Below are positions 32,598-42,387 of a DNA stretch of 64,000 nucleotides, piece by piece. Under the pieces are notes generated by a model, which saw nothing but the letters and a program-made list of their open reading frames with translations, did no database searches and was not told where the DNA came from. The DNA lies in the NCBI GenBank assembly GCA_010015745.1, contig ML978218.1, forward strand, positions 62,001 through 126,000. The letters are read 5' to 3'. The DNA comes from Setomelanomma holmii (Eukaryota; Ascomycota; Dothideomycetes; Pleosporales; Phaeosphaeriaceae). Numbering within the stretch: the stretch's first letter is position 1; each line of letters begins with the position of its first letter. The translations under genes and the position numbers were made by a program.

Positions 32598-34012
32598 TTA
32601 TACCTCCACGCCCTCCGCCCTCCGTCTAAACGCCTCCCTCTTCTCCGCCGATTCTCCCGGCTCGCGACCCGTCGCTTCAATGACATCGACGCGCTGCGGC
32701 TCCTCCACCATATCGACCCTCCCCGGCCGTCTCGGGCGAATACTCGTCTTCTGAATGATCGGGTAAAAGTACGCCGCCTTTTGCAACTTGCCCTGTCTTA
32801 GACTGTCCTCGCGATGCCGCTCAGGATCATGCAGCGCAAGCGCAACCACATCGCCGTAATGATCGACCGTATCGCCGACCTGCTGACTCGTCTCGTACGT
32901 CCTGACATTCTCAAACTTGAAGCTCCGTCGCATGTTCCCGTCCTCGTCGGGCTCGGCGGTGTCAAAGTCGACAAATGCAGGGTCTTCGGGGTCGTTTGTG
33001 GTGAAGTTGCGTTTTATGCCAGCGACTTTGGAGCGCGAGAACGGGAGGAAGAATTCGAATTGAAAGCGCGGAATGGGCATACTGGATGTCGGGTCGGCTT
33101 TGTGGGCTTCGCGTTCTTGCAGGTAGGTTTCTTGGTCTTTGATGGTTTGGCCGGCGGGGCGGAGGAGGGCGACGTCGAGGCGCGGGTCGTAGGAAGGGTC
33201 GAGTGGGTTGTTGATGGGCGGTGCCATGTACTTGAAGACCATGTATGCGCCGGTGTCAGGCGTGGCATCCCAGTCTGGTAGGAGCGGATAGGAGTCGAGC
33301 AGTTTGAGGCTGGGGTTGTGCGGGTTCTTGGGAGCTTTCCAGGCGGAGCGCTCTTCTGGGGTGGCTTCTGCGGCGCGCAGGTTTTCGGCGCTGTCTTGGC
33401 CATTGTAGGCATCTGCTGGATAGGCGATGTTGAAGCCCTTGAGAATGTGCCGGGCGATGTTGATGGGGTCGTCGACAGAGGTGTCGCCGGCTCTTCGCTT
33501 CTTGCGGATGCGCATTGTGTTGGACGAGCTACTAGACTCGAACTTCATGCCACCCGTCGTGTGCGAAGTGCTGTACTCTGTTCGGCGCAGGAAGGAGATG
33601 CCCGTCGCAGCGCTGGTGTTGCCCTTGCCGAGCGCATTGGGCGGCCGCATGAGCGCTCTATCGGCGGCGCTCAGTGGCGGCGGGTGCGGCATGGCCTGTA
33701 TAGCTTTTCAACGCGTCAGTCGAAGAACATAGAGCGCGTAATGAAGCCATCCATACCAGATTCGTCTCCATCAAAAACCTTTGGTATGCCGACCAGATCA
33801 ATGGGCATGCCCAGCTCCGCATCCGCCTCGATGTTCAGCGGCTGCTCTCGCGCCAGTCTTGACGCAAAGCCTGCTGATGTGTATTGTCCGCTCGAGAGAC
33901 CAGTGTTCGGAATATCGAGTAGCTTGGGAGGACATGGCGGCGGTGGCAGCGCATTCGAGTATCTGATTTTCGCAATATAGTCCTGGTGGACTACTGGCCG
34001 GCCGGCGCTCAT
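32598..34012 (-). CDS. PAF1: PAF1, subunit of the RNA polymerase II-associated Paf1 complex
   Basis: Two exons, 34012..33757 and 33703..32598, give 453 aa. The Paf1 complex travels with RNA polymerase II and supports elongation and histone modification. The N-terminus HQDYIAKIRYSNALPPPPCP is the conserved Paf1 start. LGKGNTSAATGISFLRRTEY and later YMVFKYMAPPINNPLDPSYD also match. The intron (GTATGG to AAAAG) joins DES to AIQAMPHPPPLSAADRALM. A nearby ACAG acceptor four codons downstream is out of phase, so AAAAG is chosen although it is not the strongest site. The C-terminus is charged. No defects are seen. Confidence 0.93.
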
Positions 34013-34577
34013 GATGCCGATTTGGGGACTGTAGTAGCTGTGTGGTGGGCTGTTGCGCGGTTTGGACTTGCTCAAAGAATGTTGCAGGAGCTCGAGATGC
34101 CGACGCGACCGGGAAAACGATTCACCTTCACCGCGCCAAGCTTACGGGGTAGCCGCGTCTCACACGCAAGTCGACGCCAATCGCGACAGCAACAGAAACA
34201 CTATTGCAATACTGCTGTCTTCTCTCACTGGAACGTTAAGCCCGTCGTTGTTGCATGCTCTCGCATTGAGCTCTCATCATGCCAATTCAGAGCGCTGTAT
34301 GCGTAACGACCGTGATAAGTATTAGGTATAGATATCCATAGACCCCTCTCCATATTTACAAGTTCGCAGCTACTGCCCATTACCAAGGCGTCATAGGTTT
34401 GATATGCATCTAGGCATCTTTGCCGACTCCTCTAGTCAAACGCCAATCGAAGTTCAACCCAACTATCGCCGCTCGCAGAGTCGGTCGCTCATACGATGAC
34501 TAAAACCATCCGCCTCGCAATGTTTCCGCGACTCGGTGCTGAGGCTCCTTTCGATTCCAATCGCTGTTGCTGCACGT
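34013..34577. other. Intergenic between PAF1 start and ERG25 end
   Basis: About 0.57 kb holding the PAF1 promoter and the ERG25 3' region. No additional gene is seen. Confidence 0.4.
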
Positions 34578-35589
34578 TTACTGGACCTTCCTGGCATTAG
34601 CGAGCTTCTTCTCACGCCTCCTCTTCGATGCCTCCGCGCCAGCCTCAGTGTCAAGGACAAAGTCCCACCACCGGAAGCTGCTGGCATAGTTTCCAATGAA
34701 CTTCTCGTGGTGGACATCGTGATGCTCGGCGCCGGCCCAGAAGGGCAGGAAGTGGTGCAAACTCCAGGGAAACTCGTAGCCGCTGTGCGCATCGATGGCC
34801 TGGAATACACGGAGCACGATCCATGCGTACATAGTCAGAATGTGGAGATCCTTGGTGATTGCGCACCAGATGATGGGACAGAAGACGGTTCCAAAGCCCA
34901 AGACCATGACCTCGATCGGCGAAGCGTATTCAGCAGCCAATCCGAATGGAGCAGAGTACTGGTGGTGGATCTTGTGAATGTTCTTGTACAGGAACGAGCT
35001 CGCGTGCATGGCGCGATGCGTCCAGTAATGCCAGGCATCCTCCAGGACGAAGAAAATTGCGATCTGATATGCCATCTTCCAGGGGCTAGGGAACGGAACC
35101 GAGGTCTCGAGGCCGACGTACTGGCACATTGGGTGGAACAACCAGATCTGAGGAAGCTCGACAGTGAAATGTGACAGGAGGACGAGGAGGGCGCATTGTG
35201 TCTGTTCCCAAGCGGTGGGGATTTTGTTCTGCCAATTTGTGAGCCGCTGTTGCAGGTGGCCCGAAAGATGTTGCAGCATACCTGTTGAATCTTGTACTTC
35301 CTAAAGTATGGGATGCAGTCGATTATGATCCATGGTAACGATCGGCCGAAGTAGAGGGTTTCGTGCATGACAAAGGACATGATTCCAGTAGCCAGAACAT
35401 CGTTGCCCATCCATGTGTACCATGCAAGCCAGAGCTTCTCGAGATAGTTGAGCTGCACATTGTACTTGGAGATCTCTTCAAAAGAGCCCCAATAGGTATC
35501 CTGCGCCATTGGCGTCAGAATTGTGGTTCCGTTCCTGGTTGCTATTAGCTTCGAGTCGTTCGTATTCGGGGGCAGTCGGGAACGCACAT
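34578..35589 (-). CDS. ERG25: C-4 methylsterol oxidase (ERG25)
   Basis: This di-iron membrane enzyme oxidises C-4 methyl groups in ergosterol synthesis in the ER. Exons 35534..35282 and 35228..34578 carry the body. It starts TILTPMAQDTYWGSF, then LWLAWYTWMGNDVLATGIMS. The three histidine clusters are HRAMH, HKIHH and HHDVHH, in the order expected of the fatty acid hydroxylase family. Several hydrophobic helices and a basic KKLANARKVQ tail, possibly an ER retention feature, complete it. The in-frame ATG at 35509 would give 292 aa. A 53-bp intron (35587..35535, GTGCGT to ACCAG, branch-like CTAAT) would instead join AT at 35589-35588 to G at 35534. That makes a split start codon and a 301-aa product beginning MNGTTILTP. 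The enzyme call is certain; the start is less so. Confidence 0.92.
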
Positions 35590-36691
35590 TTTGGCTGTCG
35601 CGATAAGAGGAACAACAAAGTGATGTTGTACCAATCTGAAGGAAAGAAGGAACGACTGCAGATGAGGTGTTGAGGATGAAGAGTGAGAGCCCACTGCGCA
35701 GTAAAGAGAAGAGCAGGCGTAGGGGAGGCAAATTAAATTGGAGCTGTTGAAGGCGGGATCGTCGCCGTACGATTTGGCAGCTTTCAGGGACCGTCCATTC
35801 CGGCCTCCTAGTGCCTGCCAAGCTCTGCACTATGTCTCGATGAGATCCCAGCCCAGCCAATCACGCGCGTCTCTATACTCGATCTAAGCTCGATTGGGAC
35901 AGGGTCTTTTCACCGCCTGCCCCATCGTGGAGAGACTCTGCGGCCACGGCTTCTGTCTTGCCGGATCATTCGACAGACATCCAAACGTCTTTCTCGGACA
36001 TCATGTCACCGTCGCCCGATATGTTCCCTTGTTGTTCATAGTTCGTTTTCAATTTTCTGAGCTTTCGCGGCTGTGCGGTGGCGACAAATCACTGATGACG
36101 CGGTCAATGAGCTCCTGAGCTACGCCGCTGGTCGACCTTCATTGGCCGAGGAGCTTGGGATTTGTGACTTTCAGTCCTGTGCAAGGCTGCTACATACTGA
36201 CTATACAACTGCACAGTAAACAGCGAAAGGCCAACATCGAACAGATCTGAAGAGCTTGGTACCGCTACTTTGGCCTTGCTCGGTCACCACGATGTTTCTA
36301 GGCACCAACCATGTGTCAGTCATTTCGACTTTGAGTCCAGTCAGGCTCAACTATCTTTGATGAAGTAGTGACACACTATCGCCTCCGACATAACGTCTGG
36401 AGGGGACCACAGTAGTGTCGTCAAAGCCTTACCCTTAGCACTCACGTTTTGTATCGATCGATCGATCGAGAGCTGTCTCATCAGAGCGCATTTGCAAAAG
36501 CAAAGATGCCTCAGCCTTGTCTCCATCACCATGCAATCATGCTCAGCCTTTCTCTGTACTCTGACGTGGTTGGCAGCTTGCAGTCCTCCAGAGCCTTTCT
36601 ACCCCTCTCTCAGCCTTTCTGATGGCTTGCCTGTCAATTGTCCTAAGTCTTGTTCCTCAGTCGGTGCCGACCTTTCTACACGCATATCGTC
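35590..36691. other. Intergenic, ERG25 promoter side
   Basis: About 1.1 kb without a supported gene. It contains four tandem ATCG units at 36453-36468. Confidence 0.45.
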
Positions 36692-39600
36692 ATGAGCCAT
36701 CACAAGGTCATCATTCGAGCAGATGAAGAACATGGATCCGAAATACGCGCTCGCACTGCTGGACGAGACCTGGTCCTCTCTAGTGGTCACTTCCACGGGG
36801 CTGATGCCCCGGCCGCGAAGCGTAGCAAGAATGGTGGGAACGTGAAAGTTGAGCTCAGGCGACGGCAAGGTGGTGGTTTGGAAGCTATTGATCGAGTTTA
36901 AGCTGGGTCGCGCCATGTGCCGATAGGGCAAGACTTGCACCTAAGCGCTGTGGGCGGCGATGGGGATGACGGTGGTATTGGAGGTAATGGCATGACTGGT
37001 GCACGAGGATATGATGGGGACTCTGCTACGAAGAATAGCGATGCTACAAGAGGAGGCGATGGCGGTCCAGGAGGGAAGCATGTCCACCAGTGCATCTCAA
37101 GTTGCAAGGGCCTTACGATCTTACAGCGGCGGCCGAGGGTCCGATGGGGCCGATGGTGGGTACGGTGGTACAGTCGAAGTACGAGTCAGCGAATTCGATA
37201 TGCATCTTGCATACATCGTCGGGTGGAATGTCAATGGAGGGACTGGCGGGAAAGCGGGTCACCATGGCAGAGGTGGACAAGGTGGAGCTGGAGGAAGAGG
37301 AGGTCGAGGTTGTTCATGGCAAGAACATACCGGATACAAGCAGGTCTGTGCACCCGATTGCCAGTATGGAACCTCCACAGGAATGACTACGACCAGTTCA
37401 AATTGTTCGCTAAGGAGCGGCGTTCCCTTGTACCTTGCGATCGAGCGTGGCGCGATCTCAGATGGCACGAATACGCACGCGCTGAACAACGTCATGGCTT
37501 GCATACCCGCAAGTCATGCTAATACGGTCCGAGGTGCTCTCAATAGCTCGGGCAATAGTCGTGCTCTGACACAGGGAAGATCGAGCGGAGCACTAGTTCC
37601 TGCTGGCCACTCTTCCAACTGTGAGACCGTTGCGACATACACGACTTGAACAAGACCCTCTGCAAGGAGTGGCTGCGATGGGCCTCGAGGACATGCTCCC
37701 ACTTCTCCAATGTATCCTGGCAATCACGGCGCCTCAGGCCATGGCTCAGTAGTGGTCTTTGACCCCTATCACCAATCGCCCAAAAGATCCTTCACAAGCG
37801 TATATGAGTTCAAGCTAAGAGACTTCGATGTTACCGACGAAAATGGCGATGATATCTTTGAACCTGGAGAGTGTGTTCTCACTAGTGCTCTGCAGGTCGA
37901 AAACACCAACAGAAGCGCAACTGGAATGCCCACGCCCTTGTACACCGAGATTCCCGCCACAATGAGGGCTTGTTCGTGGTTGGCAATTGTGCACGGTCGG
38001 GAGAAAGTCCCTCTACCACGCAATATAGCCCCACGTCAAACCAAGACCACGGACGGAGTCATCTGGGCGAAGATACAATTTGCTCCAGATGCTTTGATCA
38101 CAAACAATATCTTCTCAGCGGAAGAGCAGATCCACCTTGATGCAACAATCCCCGATATTGAACGCGAAGTCAACAATTTTGATCACATGAAGACAATCAG
38201 GATCCAATATCCGCTATTTCTTGAGCCAACGTATATCAAACATCTGGAGTGCATACCTTTCGGCTGTTTAATATCTATCAAATGGCCGGTAAGCTGTTCT
38301 ACAAATTAGGCCACGCCACAATATGTGGTTCTGATAAAGAAGCGTAGCTCAGCAATCGATCTTCCAAGGCATTGGGCAGTGCAACGTCAAGCAACCGCGA
38401 AGTTTTGTCCAGTATTGAGACTGAGTCCTCATCTGCACTGCTCAGCGACCCGCTTGGTTCGCCTGCAACAGTCGATACCCACACCGCCGAGGAACGAATC
38501 ACTGGCATCGACGCTTACCAGACCCACGAAGTGACCAAACGCTTGCACATTGCGGAGGATGCAGAAGAGTACTCCAGTATTCGGATCTTCGTACGACTAC
38601 ACGCGACCCCCGCTACTACTGCTGTTGAACACGACTTGCCAGCTCCCGTGCCCATTGCAATGCAGACCCATGAGGTTATGGTGCAAGTGACGAATCGCTA
38701 TCAGTGCAATCCAAGCGCCGAATATCTCATACTCACAAGCAGGTCTACGACCCAGGAAACCCTCGAGGGATGGCGACGCTTCATTCGCACCGAATCGCGA
38801 GGATCTGCAGATGTGTGGAACATGTGTCAGTATGGCAGCATTTGTGAGAAGGACAGTGACATGACTGTGCTGGACAAGTATGCTGGTAGGACTGTCCTGG
38901 CTTAGGACGACAGCTTCGAATTCCAGATGGCCGGACGGCGCAAGACTTTCGATTTTGTAGACGCCAATACCTCATCGGCTGTGTCTCAGAAGCACACGAG
39001 CTTCATCTTCGCGAAACAAGAATCGATCAAGGAGAAAATTGCAAAGGCCAAGCTCAGCGCAGTTGTCCTGGCATCAGCGAAACCCATCCACGTGAAGCTT
39101 CTGGGCGCATTGAAGCCCACTGTTGATGGACACAGAAACTCACGTTCTGCAATGTACGGGAAATCTCAACCGCAAGGGACGTCGCCTGGCGAGGAAGCTA
39201 AGACGAGTACATCCACGCGATCGCTTCATCATAACAGATAATCTGGATGGAGCTGGCCTTATAGTGTTACACTGTAGCCCGCAAGGTCAGATGATTAACG
39301 TCGATTCGGTTGGACAACGAATTGAACGCGGGGCATGCATCTCGGGCTTGAATCTGGCGGAGGCGTATACGCTTGTGTCCGGTCTACCATTCGTCAAGAG
39401 GCTCGACATGCTCTACGATCACGTCAGAAGACGGCAAGTTTATTCAGACTTCATCATACTTTCCATAAAGCATTCAGTGCTCCGCGACCTGCACGATCAA
39501 GTCACAACTCTCGCTCGTAGACCTCGCTGGTCCCACACTCTCTTCAGCTTCAAACAAGAACAGTTCACGACCAATTCCCTCCATGGCGATATACACGACA

Positions 39601-40718
39601 AGTTGGTCACTCTCTTCTCGCATGACATCTGCCAACCTCTTGGAGGTATTGGCCATCATGACTTGTCCGATATAGCGCTTGAGCTGCTATCCTCCGTCAT
39701 CTTGTCTGCAAGATGTCAGAGTTTCACACAATTGCTCACGAAGATCTTCAATCCATTCCGACGGACGCGCTCACATGTCAAGCGCGGGCTTCTCGATCAG
39801 GTCAGACAGCTTATTGAGTCCAATGCCACAATAGGCGACGCCACCGAAACGGCCAATGCAAGAGCTCGCTTCAAAGCATTCCGGAAAGGCGTCAAGCAGA
39901 AACTCACAAAAAAGAGTCACGGCAATACGATATCGCAGCGAATCACAACTCTGACTAAGGGACAAATTCAATGCAGTAACGGTAAGGGTCCGACACATGC
40001 TGTTCCTCTCGATAACGCTTTTCCAAAGACCAGATACATCCCGCCCAAAGAGTTGGAAAAATGGCATATGTCTCACGAGCAAGCCAAAGCGCAGCAGCTG
40101 AGTGACATGGCTCTCATAGCTTCTCTGGAGGAGGATCTTGATCTTGCTGTATATGAAGAAACAAGGCCTACAGTTCCGGAGCCGCCTCTCCTCGATGCAA
40201 TGGTTGCTGAATCATCGTTGGAGTGGGCAGACGAAGTAGCTGCTAGTCCCGTGCCGATTCGCAACGAGCTGCATAATTCCGAAAGACGTGCAACAACTAC
40301 CACAGAAGCACTCATAGAAGCCGATAGTCAAGCCCGAACCGCTTCACAGACTGGTATATCACACGATAACCTTGTCTCACCACTCGAACCGTGGTTTCCG
40401 GACGCTATGCTCGAGCTTCCATTGACGAATGCGTCTGAGCTACCGGATCAACATATCTCAGAGCTCCGAACCTGCGCCACGCCTGAGTTGCCAGTCTCGC
40501 GCACGCCTGAGCTGCCAACAATGGCAACGCCGCAATTGGCGGGCGCCGGCATGAATCTCGCATTCGAAATGCCAACGTATCTTTCGCGTTCTGCCGCCTC
40601 TCCTGTCTTAGGCGGGGCCGCTATTGCCGCCGCTGCGAACCGAGCCTTCATTGCTATGTTGCTAGCTGTCTATCTAGATCATGCCACAGACAACATACCC
40701 GTCGAAGACGTTGATTAA
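36692..40718 (+). pseudogene. Large glycine-rich/collagen-like fungal protein (DUF7932-type), decayed
   Basis: One long gene is visible through several breaks. It starts at ATG 36692 (MSHHKVIIRADEEHGSEIR). After TAA at 36899-36901 the same frame continues into Gly-Gly-Asp-rich repeats (GGDGDDGGIGGNG). A frame change at 37085-37130 leads to more Gly-rich repeats, and a TGA interrupts at 37647-37649. FDVTDENGDDIFEPGE, IRIQYPL and similar beta-rich segments follow. Another frame change lies at about 38300-38370, a TAG at 38903-38905 (inside KYAGRTVLA*DDSFEFQ), and a further shift near 39115-39130. The last 530 codons are open to 40718. The order of Gly-rich repeats, beta-sandwich-like domain and long C-terminal region fits large fungal proteins that I believe carry DUF7932. 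The function of the family is unknown. Confidence 0.7.
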
Positions 40719-41327
40719 TGCTGCAAAAGTAGCAAAAAAAGGACACGCTCTCTCGGGAGCTCTCTCGGGAGTCCTCCCAGCAAGTTGTGCTTCATCAGCC
40801 CCCACGTATAGCAGGCCTGTCAAGAAGGCTTTCCTTTGATTGGCTGAGAGGTTGTATAACAGAAGAGGTTCAGAGAGAGGCGTGAACCGCGCCTTGCTGG
40901 CAGTCTGGATATGCGATCCAGACGCGAGACTTAAGTTTTGTCTGACTTGGTCTGCGACTAGTGGGGTCTTGAGAAGTGGTGGCTAGGAAATTAGACCATG
41001 TTGTCTAGGCGAGATTGATGAGCAAGGCGAGATTTAAGTAGTATATGTAGAACAACAAGGTAGGATGATTTACGCCGCCGACGGTTGCTGAGCCGAAGCA
41101 CAAAGGAAAAGAGAAGATAACCAGACCAACAGGCCTGTCTGTCCCCGAAGATATCATCTCTCTCGACTTGTTGGAGTCTCTCATCACGTCTAGCTAGCGA
41201 CCCAATTCGTTCGGTTTCGCCAAAAACCACGCACCGCTCCCGAAGTGATATCGATGCCTCCAACCGGCTCATTCTATACAAGCTACCCTCCTTCGCCCTT
41301 ACAGGGCAAGAAGCAAAGAAAAAGGTT
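40719..41327. other. Intergenic, no gene seen
   Basis: About 0.6 kb between the decayed gene and the first tRNA-like unit. It includes a doubled CTCTCGGGAG at 40750-40771. Confidence 0.4.
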
Positions 41328-41494
41328 GGACCCAGTGAGATTTGAACTCACATCTCCCGCAGCACATTCTCCACCCGAATAGGCTTTGTTACTTTTCCTC
41401 CTTGAGGACCTAAGGCTTTGTTGGATTCCCATAGAAAAGGCTTCGAATGTGAGATTACTGTGTGCGGGCGTCTTCACCACTAGACTATGGATCC
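41328..41494 (-). tRNA. tRNA-like Pol III gene with an approximately 96-nt interior insert (copy 1)
   Basis: Read on the minus strand, GGATCCA at the 5' end pairs fully (one G-T wobble) with TGGGTCC at the 3' end. A D arm GTCT/AGAC follows. The A box TAGTCTAGTGG and the B box GTTCAAATC match consensus. The T arm GTGAG/CTCAC is perfect. An anticodon-type stem CCCGC/GCGGG is formed only if about 96 nt between them is looped out. A T-run (CTTTTTC) follows as a Pol III terminator. The expected U33 is not evident, so I cannot name the anticodon. It may be a tRNA with a long intron or a tRNA-derived element. Confidence 0.5.
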
Positions 41495-41879
41495 TTACGT
41501 ATTTGATGGCGAAATGGCAAAACAATCACATTGTATATGCCGAGCAATCTAGAGGTGGAATGAAGCAAGTCGTCAAGACGTTGCCGGCGCCGAATCGATA
41601 GAGGCGGGGTTAGAGACTGGCATATCGCATATAGTCAGCATACACATATGGCAGCATATCTCGAAGAATTCATGATGATTGTATTGTGTTTCACTCGAAA
41701 CGACTCGAACATGATAATAACTTCTCTTCACATCTCACTCAAACACTACAAGCTAGTATTGATACTCTCCATTGCCATAAGAAGAAGAACACTTCAGAAG
41801 CGTCTACATCTACCAGCTTGAAATGCCTGCCTGTTGCACCAAATCATTAAAAACTGCGAAAACCACCAAAAAGAAAATC
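41495..41879. other. Spacer between the two tRNA-like units
   Basis: 385 bp, no coding region seen. Confidence 0.4.
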
Positions 41880-42119
41880 GGACCCATGGAGATTCGAACT
41901 CGAGTCTCCCGGAACACACACTCACAACCAAAGGGATTCGAAAACACCACCACAGCGAACATCAACTCAGAGACTCGGACTCAAGGAGTCGGAAGGATTC
42001 AAGGACTCGGATTCACGGATTCAGGATTCTCGTTGATTCGGACTGCAGAGCTTGGTGCTCGAGGACTCGGGCAATAAAGGTACAGTGTGCGGACGTCTTT
42101 ACCACTAGACTACGGATCC
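41880..42119 (-). tRNA. tRNA-like Pol III gene with an approximately 169-nt interior insert (copy 2)
   Basis: It has the same design and strand as the unit at 41328-41494. The 5' end GGATCCG pairs with TGGGTCC, the A box is TAGTCTAGTGG, the D arm is GTCT/AGAC, and the B box is GTTCGAATC. A T-rich stretch (ATTTTC, then TTTTT) follows the 3' end. The T stem has one mismatch. The interior insert is longer than in copy 1 and contains degenerate GGACTCGGATTC-type repeats. The first about 45 bases are nearly identical to copy 1, including GTCCGCACAC where the anticodon arm should be. This could be a duplicate or a related tRNA pseudogene. Confidence 0.45.
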
Positions 42120-42387
42120 TAGGGATATTTTGATGAAAGGTCTGAGTTTGCCATGGTATATATCGGCTAGGGAATTAAGTTCCTTGTGCTGTTGTAGGTG
42201 AAATTGAATGTGAGTGAAAGTAGCGGTCGAAATGCGGCAACGAGACCATGGAATAGCGAATTTGAAATTATTCCTGCTACACCTGTAGCTCCAAGTAACC
42301 TCTCCTGGTATCCAACGAACGTATGAACAATGGTATCATGCTGAGAATATACAATAAAAGCCTCACTCCGGCGCCCAGCCCTCTCCC

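Noticed and set aside
38289..38309. A 21-bp intron (GTAAGC to TTAG) that would remove the TAG in the decayed glycine-rich gene
   Set aside because: Much too short to be spliced, and it does not restore the downstream frame.
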